NCBI GenBank assembly: GCA_046723645.1
Contig: JBKOUY010000068.1
Span: 1 to 51,063 of the forward strand
Source of the DNA: DASQUK01 sp046723645
GTDB lineage: Bacteria > Actinomycetota > Acidimicrobiia > Acidimicrobiales > VFJN01
Direction: 5' to 3'
DNA: 51,063 bases
Position 1 is the first letter of the stretch. Every line of letters starts with the position of its first letter. The notes beneath the pieces are model-generated. The model did no database searches, was not told the DNA's origin, and saw nothing but the letters and a program-made list of their open reading frames with translations. The translations under genes were made by a program, and so were the position numbers. Below, one piece after another: positions 16,739-24,500 of this stretch.

Positions 16739-17557
16739 ATGTCAGAAGCGTCACAGCCTGCGCTGCTCGTGGAACGGGACGGTTCCGTGATCACGCTGAC
16801 CCTGAACCGTCCCGACAAGCGCAACGCCTTCAACGCCGAGATGCTGTGCCGGCTCTCGGATGCCTGGGACATGATCGACGCCGACGACGGCGTTCGCGTG
16901 GCGATCATGACCGGAGCAGGCGGCAACTTCTCGGCAGGTGCCGACCTCGATCGGCTCGTGGGGGCGATGATCGCGGGCAAGCCCGCGGAGAACGAGTTCG
17001 AGGAGCGCATCCGGACCGACCCCGGCCTCATCTACAAGGGCTTCCTGAAGGACCATCGGCCGGCCACGCCGATCATCGCCGCCGTGGAGGGTTACTGCTA
17101 CGCCGGCGGCATCGAGATCCTCCAGGCATTCGACGTGCGGGTGGCCGCCGAGGGTGCCCGGATCGCCGTCAGCGAGGTGCAGCGGGGGCTGTTCCCGATG
17201 GCGGGATCGACGGTGCGGCTGCCGCGGCAGATCCCGTGGACGGTCGCCATGGAGATGCTTATCACCGGCGAGCCCGTCTCGGGCCGGCGCGCGTACGAGG
17301 TGGGCCTCGTGGGCCACGTGGTTCCCGATGGCAGCGCCCTCGAGCGGGCCCGCGAGATCGCCGCGCGGATCGCACGCAACGGCCCGCTCGCGGTTCGCAA
17401 CATCAAGGCGTCAGTCCTGGCCGCCGACACCGTTCCCGAGCCGGAGGCCTACGTCCGCGAGTCCGAGCTGGGCATGGCGGTGGTGTCGTCGAACGACGCC
17501 CGCGAGGGCCCCCGCGCCTTCCTCGAGAAGCGCGAGCCGAACTTCACCGGCAGCTGA
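16739..17557 (+). CDS. Enoyl-CoA hydratase/isomerase (crotonase) family protein
   Basis: A 272-residue crotonase. NRPDKRNAFNAEML near residue 25, the oxyanion-hole stretches AGGNFSAGADL and VEGYCYAGGIEILQAFDVRVA, and the catalytic-face segment AVSEVQRGLFPMAG are all present. The family hydrates trans-2-enoyl-CoA or catalyses related acyl-CoA reactions in fatty acid or sterol breakdown. The second glycine-rich loop reads YAGGIE rather than the more usual GGGxE. No operon partners are evident; it converges on the MpaB-type gene with a five-base gap. The exact substrate is unknown. Confidence 0.88.
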   Translation: MSEASQPALLVERDGSVITLTLNRPDKRNAFNAEMLCRLSDAWDMIDADDGVRVAIMTGAGGNFSAGADLDRLVGAMIAGKPAENEFEERIRTDPGLIYKGFLKDHRPATPIIAAVEGYCYAGGIEILQAFDVRVAAEGARIAVSEVQRGLFPMAGSTVRLPRQIPWTVAMEMLITGEPVSGRRAYEVGLVGHVVPDGSALERAREIAARIARNGPLAVRNIKASVLAADTVPEPEAYVRESELGMAVVSSNDAREGPRAFLEKREPNFTGS

Positions 17558-17562
17558 GGGCC

Positions 17563-18507
17563 TCAGGCCGTGCGGGCACGGGGCTCGGCGGCGCAGCGGC
17601 GCCGGGCCTCGATCAGCGCCGGCGACGGCCCTCCGGCGAAGCGCAGCGCCCCCATCAGCAGGTGGGTCGCCGGCAGGACCATGGCCCAGTCCACCAGCGT
17701 GGGATGTCGCATGCCCAGCATGTCCCGCGCCCACGCCGGCAGCAGCCCCACCGACGCCTGGATCACCACCTGGTGGGCCCCCGACAGGAGCGGGTTGAGG
17801 GGGTCGCGGCCCGGGCCGGTCAGGAACCGCACCGCGTCGAGGGTCTGCTCGCTCGCCTCGAGCTGGGGCCGCATCGCCCGGAAGTACGCCCGCATCCCGG
17901 CACGGGTGCGCGGCACGTCCGTGGCTCCCAGCCGCTCTGCGATGGTCGCCATCTCGTGGTAGTAGCGATCGGCCTGTTCGCCGCGCACAGGCAGGGGCAC
18001 GAAGCGCTGGTGGGCGCGGAGGAAGCTGAACACCTCGGTGACGTGCACCCAGGTGACGAGGTCTGGGTCCGAAGCCGAGTAGGGCCGCCCGTCGGGCGCG
18101 GTGCCCCGCACCTTGCGGTGGATGCCCTTGACCAGCTTGATCAGGCGCTCGGCGGCCTTGGTCGAGCCGTACGTCGTGCCGGTCACGAAGGAGCCGGTGC
18201 GGCCGAGCCTGCCGAGCGGATCCTCGCGGTAGTTGGAGTGCTCGGCGATGCCGGCCATGGCCAGGGGATGGAGCGTCTGGAGCAGCAGCGCGCTCAGCCC
18301 GCCGATGAGCATCGACGGGTCGGCGTGCACGCGCCACGTGACGCTCCCCGGACCGAACAACCCGGGGTCGCCCGGCGGCTCGGAGTACTGCTCGAACGGC
18401 AAGCGGTCGGACGCCAGCGTCCGCACGATCGGGGCCAGGACCTGCTGCTGGAGCGCGCCGCCGATGAGCGGCACCTGGCCCAGCGACGGCATCCCGACCA
18501 TGGCCAT
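17563..18507 (-). CDS. MpaB-type oxygenase (DUF2236 family)
   Basis: A 314-residue protein of the DUF2236/rubber-oxygenase-like family, common in multiple copies in actinobacteria. Typical pieces are WRVHADPSMLIGGLSALLLQTLHPLAMAGIAEHSNYREDPLGRL, TTYGSTKAAERLIKLVKGIHRKV, and the His-bearing DLVTWVHVTEVFSFLRAHQRF. Characterised homologues (Lcp, MpaB) are haem b proteins; the conserved His residues here would fit haem binding. Three candidate ATGs lie at the start; the first is used. Biological role is unknown. Confidence 0.85.
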   Translation of the reverse strand: MAMVGMPSLGQVPLIGGALQQQVLAPIVRTLASDRLPFEQYSEPPGDPGLFGPGSVTWRVHADPSMLIGGLSALLLQTLHPLAMAGIAEHSNYREDPLGRLGRTGSFVTGTTYGSTKAAERLIKLVKGIHRKVRGTAPDGRPYSASDPDLVTWVHVTEVFSFLRAHQRFVPLPVRGEQADRYYHEMATIAERLGATDVPRTRAGMRAYFRAMRPQLEASEQTLDAVRFLTGPGRDPLNPLLSGAHQVVIQASVGLLPAWARDMLGMRHPTLVDWAMVLPATHLLMGALRFAGGPSPALIEARRRCAAEPRARTA

Positions 18508-18566
18508 GAGTCTGCCGCACGATCGAGATCCCGGTGGGTCTGTCAGCTGCGCTAAGCAGAGGGCTC

Positions 18567-18833
18567 ATGAGCGACACCAATGGGCCGCGCGACGGCACCA
18601 GCAGGACCCCGCAGCAGCTCGCCGAGCTGATCGCAGCCACCACCGACGAGCCACTGGTCGAGGGGGACGAGCCGATCTCGGTGTGGATGCTGGTGAAGTC
18701 CCGCGACGTCGACGGCGACGTCGTGTGGGGCGTCCGCAACGCCGGCGAGCCCTTCAGCTCCGAGGAGCTGCTGGGCGCCCTGGCCGGCTTCACAGAGTCG
18801 CTGAAGCGGGACCTGTCGTCCGACTGGGCGTGA
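18567..18833 (+). CDS. Small conserved hypothetical protein
   Basis: An 88-residue acidic protein beginning at ATG 18567, eight bases after TAAGCA, consistent with a leaderless mRNA. It contains PQQLAELIAATTDEPLVEGDEPISVWMLVKSRDVDGDVVWGVRNAGEPFSSEELLGALAGF. There is no signal peptide, membrane helix or known motif. Clear codon-position composition and an isolated, well-placed start support a real gene. Function unknown. Confidence 0.65.
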   Translation: MSDTNGPRDGTSRTPQQLAELIAATTDEPLVEGDEPISVWMLVKSRDVDGDVVWGVRNAGEPFSSEELLGALAGFTESLKRDLSSDWA

Positions 18834-18843
18834 TCCACGCTGC

Positions 18844-18859
18844 GCCCGGCCCGCCGGGC
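18844..18859. terminator. Short GC hairpin between convergent genes
   Basis: GCCCGGC-CC-GCCGGGC between the stops of the small hypothetical gene and mscR. It is short, with a tight loop and no T-tract, so the call is weak. Confidence 0.3.
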
Positions 18860-18875
18860 ATCAGCGCCAAGATGA

Positions 18876-19976
18876 TCACGATGCGTCGTCCAGCAGCACG
18901 ACGCTCCGCAACACCTCGCCACGCTCCATCCTTCCGAACGCGTCCTCGATGCCATCGAGGCCGATGGTCTCGCTGACGAACTCGTCGAGCGGCAGCCGGC
19001 CCTGGAGGTGGAGGTCGACGAGGAGCGGGAAGTCCCGCGAGGGCAGGCAGTCCCCGTACCAGCTGGGCTTGAGCGCACCGCCGCGTCCGAAGAAGTCGAT
19101 CATCGGGATGTCCGGAAAGCGCATGTCGGGGGTGGGCACTCCGACCTGGACCACCGTCCCCGCGAGGTCACGTGCGTAGAACGCCTGCTCCAGCACGGTG
19201 GCGTTGCCGACGGCCTCGATGCACACGTCGGCGCCGAAGCCGTCCGTGGCGGCGCGCACCGCCTCCACGGGATCGACCCGGGCGGCGTTCACCGCGTGGG
19301 TGGCGCCGAAGCCCCGGGCCCACTCCAGCTTCCGGTCATCGAGGTCGACGGCCACGATCGTGGTGGCGCCCGCCAGCTTGGCCCCAGCGATGGCGGCGTC
19401 GCCGACCCCACCGCAGCCGAACACGGCCACCGAGTCGCCGCGCTGGACGTTGCCCGTCAGCATGGCGGCCCCCAGGCCGGCCATGACACCGCATCCGAGC
19501 AGCCCCGCGACCTCGGGTGCCACCGCCGGGTCCACCGGCGTGCACTGCCCCGCGGCCACCAGGGTCTTGTCGGCGAAGGCGCCGATGCCCAGCGCCGGCG
19601 ACAAGGTCGTGCCGTCGGTGAGCGTCATCTTCTGGCTGGCGTTGTGGGTGGCGAAGCAGAGGTGCGGTGCGCCCTTGCGGCAGGCGCGGCAGCGCCCGCA
19701 CACGGCCCGCCAGTTGAGGACCACGAAGTCGCCCGGGGCCACGTCGTCGACTCCCTCGCCGACGGCCTCGGCCAGACCCGCCGCCTCGTGGCCGAGCAGG
19801 AACGGGAAGTCGTCGTTGATGGCGCCCTCGCGGTAGTGCAGGTCGGTGTGGCAGACCCCGCACGCCTGGACCGCGACCAGCGCCTCGCCCGGCCCCGGGT
19901 CGGGGACCACCACCGTGGTCCGCTCGACCGGTTCACCCTTGCCTCGGGCGATCACCCCGCGAACTTCCTGTGCCAT
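18876..19976 (-). CDS. mscR: S-(hydroxymethyl)mycothiol dehydrogenase (NAD/mycothiol-dependent formaldehyde dehydrogenase)
   Basis: A 366-residue zinc alcohol dehydrogenase. Catalytic-zinc ligands are in CGVCHTDLHYREG and FLLGHEAAG; the structural-zinc loop is CGRCRACRKGAPHLC; the Rossmann fold is VAVFGCGGVGDAAIAGAKLAG. The C-terminal GRGGALKPSWYGDCLPSRDFPLLVDL block is characteristic of the mycothiol-linked branch rather than glutathione-linked AdhC. It oxidises the formaldehyde-mycothiol adduct, so it points to a mycothiol-producing actinobacterium. A metallo-beta-lactamase-fold partner often follows mscR elsewhere; here the next gene downstream is unrelated. Confidence 0.9.
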   Translation of the reverse strand: MAQEVRGVIARGKGEPVERTTVVVPDPGPGEALVAVQACGVCHTDLHYREGAINDDFPFLLGHEAAGLAEAVGEGVDDVAPGDFVVLNWRAVCGRCRACRKGAPHLCFATHNASQKMTLTDGTTLSPALGIGAFADKTLVAAGQCTPVDPAVAPEVAGLLGCGVMAGLGAAMLTGNVQRGDSVAVFGCGGVGDAAIAGAKLAGATTIVAVDLDDRKLEWARGFGATHAVNAARVDPVEAVRAATDGFGADVCIEAVGNATVLEQAFYARDLAGTVVQVGVPTPDMRFPDIPMIDFFGRGGALKPSWYGDCLPSRDFPLLVDLHLQGRLPLDEFVSETIGLDGIEDAFGRMERGEVLRSVVLLDDAS

Positions 19977-20032
19977 CGCCAGCCCCTCGCTCGTGCCACT
20001 GGTGCCGGTCAGTCTGGCCTATGCGGCGCCGG

Positions 20033-21607
20033 TCAGCCGTCTGGCAGCGTCTGAGCCCTGCGGCCCGGGAGCATCGCCCGGACGGCCTCGATGGTGTCTG
20101 CTTCGGCCGGCGACTTGTCGGGCCGGTAGCGCCGCACGCGCGCGAACCGCAGCGCGACGCCACCCGCGTAGCGGGTCGAGGACTGCACGCCGTCGAGCGC
20201 GATCTCGACCACCAGCTCCGGCCGGACGAACACGACATGGCCGGTCCGGTGTGTCTCCAGCTCGAGGAACCGCTCGGTCTGCCATGTGAGCAACTCGTCA
20301 GTGAGACCCTTGAACGTCTTGCCCACCATGACGAACTCGCCCGGCGCCTCGGGGTCGCGGGCCCCGAGGTGGAGGTTGGAGAGCCAGCCCTGCCGCCGGC
20401 CGCTGCCCCATTCGACGGCGAGGACGGCGAGGTCGAGCGTGTGGACCGGCTTGACCTTGCGCCAAGCGCCGCCCCGGCGCCCGGCCTCGTAGGCCGAGCC
20501 GGCGTCCTTGACCATCACGCCCTCGTGCCCCGCCGCGAGCGCCTCGTCGAGCACCCGCTGCGCCGCGGCGGGATCGGCGGTGACGATGCCCGGGATCCGC
20601 CACGGCCCGGCCAAGTTCTCCAGCGTCGCCAGCCGGTCGCGGAGCGGACGGTCGATGAGATCGTCGCCGTCGAGGTGCAGGATGTCGAAGAACCTGGAGG
20701 CGAGGCCGGCGCCCGCACCGTCGGCTTGGCGACCGAACTGGCTCATCGTGTCCTGGAACGTCTGGGGGAGCTCGTCCTCGCCGACGCCGACTGCCTCGCC
20801 GTCGAGCAGGAAGCTCAGCGCCGGCAACGACCGGGCGAGGTCGACGATGCCGGGCAGGCGGGCCGTCACGTCGTTCAGGTTGCGGGTGTAGATCCGGACC
20901 TCGTCACCGACGCGGTGCACCTGGATGCGGGCACCGTCGAGCTTCCACTCGACCGACGCCTCGTGCCTCGAGCCGGCATCGCCGCCGCTGCCGGCCGTGG
21001 CGAGCGCCAAGGCCTCGGTCACGTCCGCCGCAGTCTGGGCAAGCATCGGCTGGACCGGGCGGAGCAGCGTCAGTCCGATCGCCTCGAGCGCGGCCTCCCC
21101 CTCGGTCAGGGCGATGGTGGCCACGGTGGGCAGGTCGCCGGCCAGCATCGCGGCGCGCTGCATCGTCGCCAGCGGCACCCCCGCCGCCTTGGCGAGCGCG
21201 TCAGTGACCAGTCCCTCCAGGGCACCGTGGCGCAGCTCGCCCACGAGGAGCCGGCGGAGCAGATCCTGCTCGTCGTCGGTGGCGTGGGCGAGCAGCGTCC
21301 GGAGCTCGGCCGTCCGGGCCGCCTGGGAGCCGGTGCCGCGGAGCGAGTCGAGCCGATCGAGCGTGGCGTCGATGTCCGCCACCTCGAGCTGGGGCTCGGG
21401 CGACGGCGGCTCCTCGATCGCGGCGACGGTGCGCCAGCCGATGCCGATGCGGCCCTGGCGCGGGATGCCCGTCAGGATGGCCACCACGACGGGCACCTCC
21501 GCCGGTTCGAGGCGGGCGAACAGGTCGGCGAGGGCCGCCACCTTGCGGGACCTCGCCCGCGTGGCGGTGACCTCGGACGTGGTGGCAACGACGTCGGCGA
21601 AGCGCAC
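20033..21607 (-). CDS. ligB: ATP-dependent DNA ligase (LigB type)
   Basis: About 524 residues. The adenylation site is EWKLDGARIQVHR with Lys near residue 222; downstream motifs include LLDGEAVG (III), FFDILHLDGDDL (IIIa), GHEGVMVKD (IV) and WRKVKPVHTLDLAVL (V). The N-terminal ~200 residues are a helical DNA-binding domain, and an OB-fold region follows the core (FVMVGKTFKGLTDELL). This architecture matches mycobacterial/archaeal-type LigB, an auxiliary nick-sealing enzyme beside the NAD-dependent LigA. GTG at 21607 (VRFADVVATT) fits the family start better than the codon six residues upstream. Confidence 0.9.
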   Translation of the reverse strand: MRFADVVATTSEVTATRARSRKVAALADLFARLEPAEVPVVVAILTGIPRQGRIGIGWRTVAAIEEPPSPEPQLEVADIDATLDRLDSLRGTGSQAARTAELRTLLAHATDDEQDLLRRLLVGELRHGALEGLVTDALAKAAGVPLATMQRAAMLAGDLPTVATIALTEGEAALEAIGLTLLRPVQPMLAQTAADVTEALALATAGSGGDAGSRHEASVEWKLDGARIQVHRVGDEVRIYTRNLNDVTARLPGIVDLARSLPALSFLLDGEAVGVGEDELPQTFQDTMSQFGRQADGAGAGLASRFFDILHLDGDDLIDRPLRDRLATLENLAGPWRIPGIVTADPAAAQRVLDEALAAGHEGVMVKDAGSAYEAGRRGGAWRKVKPVHTLDLAVLAVEWGSGRRQGWLSNLHLGARDPEAPGEFVMVGKTFKGLTDELLTWQTERFLELETHRTGHVVFVRPELVVEIALDGVQSSTRYAGGVALRFARVRRYRPDKSPAEADTIEAVRAMLPGRRAQTLPDG

Positions 21608-21655
21608 ACCGCCATCCTGGCGCACGCAGGCGCAACGGGCCGCTGGTGGGCCGTC

Positions 21656-22876
21656 CTAGGTCGCCGCCTCTTCGTCGGCTGTCTCGGCGGCGGGGCGCGG
21701 CTCGCCGCTCGCAGGCTCCCCGGCGGCCGGTTCGTTGGTAGCGGCAGGGTCGTCGGCGGCCGCTGGCTCGCCGGCGGATGTGCCGGGAGCCTCGTCGGTG
21801 CCCTTTGTCTCGCCAGCGTCGGAAGTCTCGCCGTTGGCGGATTCCTCGGCAGCGACCGGTTCCGCGGCCGCGGGTTCGTCGTCGGCTGCCTCGGCAGTTT
21901 CGACGGCTTCCGCGGCGTCGCCGGCGTCGGCAGATTCGGCGGCGTCGGCAGTCTCGCCGGCCTCCGCGGCCTCGGCGGCGTCGGGTTGCCCGCCATCGCC
22001 GGTGTCGGCAGCGTCGGCCGTCGTCTCGTCGGCGGTGGCGGCCGCCACCCCGGCCTTGCGCTCGGCCTCCTGGCGCGCCCGCCACGAGTCGAAGATCAGC
22101 CAGCCCACCGCCGCGAAGAAGGCGATGGCGCTCATCCAGATGTTCCAGCGCACGCCGAACAGGCGCGTCGCCGGGTCGATGCGCAGCGCCTCGACCCACG
22201 CGCGCCCCACCGCGTAGCCCGCGACGTACATGGCGAACAGGCGGCCGGGGCGACCGCCGGGATGGCGCCGCTCCCAGAGCACGAGGCCCCCGGCGAGCGC
22301 CAGGTTCCACAGGGCCTCGTAGAGGAACGTCGGATGGAACGTGGCGACGTTCAGGTAGCCGGCCGGCCGGTGTGCAGGGTCGATCTCCAGTCCCCACGGC
22401 AGGTCGGTGGGCCGGCCGAACAGCTCCTGGTTGAACCAGTTGCCCAGCCGGCCGATCGCCTGGGCGACGGGCAGGGCGGGCGCGACGACGTCGAGCAGCT
22501 GGGACACCGGCAGGCCCCGACGATGGGCGACGTACGCCCCGGTCAGGACACCGGCGATGAGCCCGCCGGGGATGCCCAGGCCGCCCTCCCACACGGCGAA
22601 CACGTGGAGCCAACGACCCTCGAAGCGTTGGTGGTCGGTGATCACGTGGTAGAGGCGGGCCCCGATCAGGCCGGCGAGGACCGCCCACAGCGCGATCCGA
22701 CTGATGTCGTCGGGGTCGCCACCCCGGGCCGCCCAGCGGCGGCGGGCGATCCACACCGCCGCGATGACGCCGAGGGCGATCGAGAGGCCGTAGGCCCGCA
22801 GCTCCAGCGGGCCGATCTTGATCGAGTTGTCGCTCGGGCTGGGAATCGAGGCGAGGATCGAGAGGACCGTTGGCAC
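21656..22876 (-). CDS. lgt: Prolipoprotein diacylglyceryl transferase with long low-complexity tail
   Basis: A 406-residue integral membrane enzyme that transfers diacylglycerol from phosphatidylglycerol to the lipobox cysteine of prolipoproteins. Conserved blocks are LRAYGLSIALGVIAAVW, GARLYHVITDH, WEGGLGIPGGLIAG, the signature AIGRLGNWFNQELFGRPTDLPWG and HPTFLYEALWNL. Residues ~1-270 are the usual enzyme. The last ~130 residues are an Ala/Glu/Thr/Asp/Gly-rich, acidic and probably disordered cytoplasmic extension. GTG at 22876 begins VPTVLSILASIPSPS, a typical family N-terminus. It is divergent from the thioesterase gene. Confidence 0.93.
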   Translation of the reverse strand: MPTVLSILASIPSPSDNSIKIGPLELRAYGLSIALGVIAAVWIARRRWAARGGDPDDISRIALWAVLAGLIGARLYHVITDHQRFEGRWLHVFAVWEGGLGIPGGLIAGVLTGAYVAHRRGLPVSQLLDVVAPALPVAQAIGRLGNWFNQELFGRPTDLPWGLEIDPAHRPAGYLNVATFHPTFLYEALWNLALAGGLVLWERRHPGGRPGRLFAMYVAGYAVGRAWVEALRIDPATRLFGVRWNIWMSAIAFFAAVGWLIFDSWRARQEAERKAGVAAATADETTADAADTGDGGQPDAAEAAEAGETADAAESADAGDAAEAVETAEAADDEPAAAEPVAAEESANGETSDAGETKGTDEAPGTSAGEPAAADDPAATNEPAAGEPASGEPRPAAETADEEAAT

Positions 22877-23001
22877 GGCCCGATGGTGTATCGCGCGGAA
22901 CGGGGTCCGCGCTCGCGGCGGGTCTGACGGCGCCGCCCCGGCCGACGCGGCTGGTGGGCAGTCTGGCGGCGGACACACGTCGGCGCGGAGACTCTGCCGC
23001 G

Positions 23002-23787
23002 GTGGACTTCGTGACGATGATGGCGCTGGAACCTCACGGCACCGACGTGTGGGTGGGCGCGGGTCCCCGCTACCCGTGGGGTGGGCTGTACGGCGGCCAG
23101 ATCGTCGCCCAGGCGCTGCGGGCGGCGACGTTCTCGGTCGACGCCGCCTACCGCGTGCACTCCCTCCACGCGTACTTCATCCGGTCGGGCGATCACTCCG
23201 AACCGATCCGCTTCGAGGTCGACCGCGTCCGCAACGGGCGGTCGTTCTGCACGCGCCGGGTGACAGCGCGCCAATCCGTGGGCGTGATCCTCAACCTGAC
23301 GGCGTCGTACCAGGTCGACGAGGCCGGGGCGGACGTCCAGACCGCGTCCATGCCGGCCGTGGCCCAGCCGGCTGAACTGACCGACGACAGCTGGAGCGAG
23401 ATCTTCGACAGGCGGGTGGCGCCCCGCCAGCGAGGAGAGGTGTGGGCCTGGGCCCGGCTGGCCAAGCCGATCGGTGACGACCCCGCACTCCAGGCCTGCG
23501 CGCTCGCGTACATCTCCGACGACTTCCCGACCGAGGCGGTGGTGTCGCTCATGCCGGGCTGGGACCCGGACGTCCCGCCGGAACGCCAGTTCTTCTCGGC
23601 GAGCCTCGACCACGCCATCTGGTTCCACCGCCCGGTGGAGGTCGACGATTGGCACGTTCACGCCTCGACGAGCCACGGGCTGATCAGCTCCCGCGGCGTA
23701 AGCGTCGGCCACGTGTTCGCCGCCGACGGCGCCCACCTCGCAACCGTGAGCCAGGAGGTGCTGCTGCGCCCCGCACGTCGACGCTGA
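23002..23787 (+). CDS. tesB: Acyl-CoA thioesterase II (TesB-like)
   Basis: About 261 residues, a double hot-dog protein that hydrolyses medium/long acyl-CoA. Evidence: YPWGGLYGGQIVAQALRAA, VHSLHAYFIRSGDHSEPIRFEVDRVRNGRSFCTRRVTARQ, then the second half with SASLDHAIWFHRPVEVDDWHVHASTSH, SSRGVSVGHVFAADGAHLATVSQEVLLR. The SLDH...SRG arrangement carries the usual catalytic-face residues. The start is uncertain: GTG 23002 is chosen because residues before it lack family similarity, but a later ATG is possible. It is divergent from lgt and converges on the FMN-barrel gene. Confidence 0.85.
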   Translation: MDFVTMMALEPHGTDVWVGAGPRYPWGGLYGGQIVAQALRAATFSVDAAYRVHSLHAYFIRSGDHSEPIRFEVDRVRNGRSFCTRRVTARQSVGVILNLTASYQVDEAGADVQTASMPAVAQPAELTDDSWSEIFDRRVAPRQRGEVWAWARLAKPIGDDPALQACALAYISDDFPTEAVVSLMPGWDPDVPPERQFFSASLDHAIWFHRPVEVDDWHVHASTSHGLISSRGVSVGHVFAADGAHLATVSQEVLLRPARRR

Positions 23788-23816
23788 CCGGAGGACCCCA
23801 CCCTGGCGCGCCGGGT

Positions 23817-24323
23817 TCAGCGTTTCTCGCTCACAGTGACCCCCTTCCCGGGTTTCCAGGTCTTGACGTACATGACGTCGTCGCCCACCTCGACCGACGA
23901 CGCGCCCAGCAGGTCGATGTCGAACGCGTCGAAGGACCCGACCTCGAAGCGGAAGCCCACCGACTCGAAGATGTCGTCGGAGAACCGGGCCAGCGTGGTG
24001 TTGTCGGTCACTGGGGTGGCGGTGCCCCACAGCTTCACGTCGCCCTGGCTCACGTGCTTGTCGGCGGTGGCGGTGTGGAGGCAGCAGCGGCCGTCGCGGT
24101 TGAGGTCGCGCGACTTGGTGGAGTCGACCATCATCCCGAGCCACAGCTTGTCTTCGTGGAGCACGAGCCGATCGCCGGTGAGGACCGGCTCCACCGGGCT
24201 GATGCGCGGAAACCCGTCGCGGCGCAGGGTCGCCAGCATCATCAGCCCCGTGGCCACCAACCGCCGCTCGGCCAGCCCGGCGATGTCGGGCGCCTCCTGT
24301 GAGAACTCTTTCCACGTGGCCAT
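23817..24323 (-). CDS. Pyridoxamine 5'-phosphate oxidase-like split-barrel protein
   Basis: A 168-residue member of the flavin/F420 split-barrel superfamily: RRLVATGLMMLATLRRDGFPRISPVEPVLTGDRLVLHED, MVDSTKSRDLNRDGRCCLHTATADKHVSQGDVKLWGTATPV. The STKSRDL...NPR-like pattern is the cofactor phosphate-binding region. It may bind FMN or F420; the reaction is unknown. The ATG at 24323 is preceded by TAGGGT with six intervening bases (24330-24335), a leaderless promoter. Upstream, between it and the decarboxylase gene, lie two copies of the palindromic repeat. Confidence 0.85.
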   Translation of the reverse strand: MATWKEFSQEAPDIAGLAERRLVATGLMMLATLRRDGFPRISPVEPVLTGDRLVLHEDKLWLGMMVDSTKSRDLNRDGRCCLHTATADKHVSQGDVKLWGTATPVTDNTTLARFSDDIFESVGFRFEVGSFDAFDIDLLGASSVEVGDDVMYVKTWKPGKGVTVSEKR

Positions 24324-24346
24324 GAAGCGACCCTACGCAGGGGTAG

Positions 24347-24404
24347 TGACAGTGTCGGTCGTAGACCCGACGCCGTCAGGGGTGGTGGTCGGGGTCGGGC
24401 CGGA
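24347..24404 (+). repeat. Palindromic ~58-bp repeat, copy A
   Basis: Begins TGACAGTGTCGGTCG, contains a facing CCGACGCCGTCA that can fold back on it, and ends in a G-rich tail GGGGTCGGGCCGGA. It is directly followed by copy B, and about 50 of 58 positions match copy C at 49165. It sits in a divergent promoter region. Confidence 0.75.
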
Positions 24405-24405
24405 G

Positions 24406-24464
24406 TGACAGTGTCGGTCGTGGACCGACGCCGTCAGGGGTGGCGGGTGGGGGGTCGGGCCGGA
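24406..24464 (+). repeat. Palindromic ~58-bp repeat, copy B
   Basis: Tandem to copy A. The first part, TGACAGTGTCGGTC ... GACCGACGCCGTCA, forms a 14-bp stem with one mismatch and one G-T pair around a 3-nt loop. The G-rich tail matches copy A apart from small changes. An open frame of the next gene reads back into this repeat, which would give a false N-terminus. Confidence 0.75.
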
Positions 24465-24500
24465 CCGTCAGGCTCCCGCGGCCGCGCCAGACTCGTCGGT

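Noticed and set aside
17547..17560. CTGAGGGCCTCAG palindrome as a terminator between convergent genes
   Set aside because: The single-base centre leaves no room for an RNA hairpin loop, and the usable stem would be too short.
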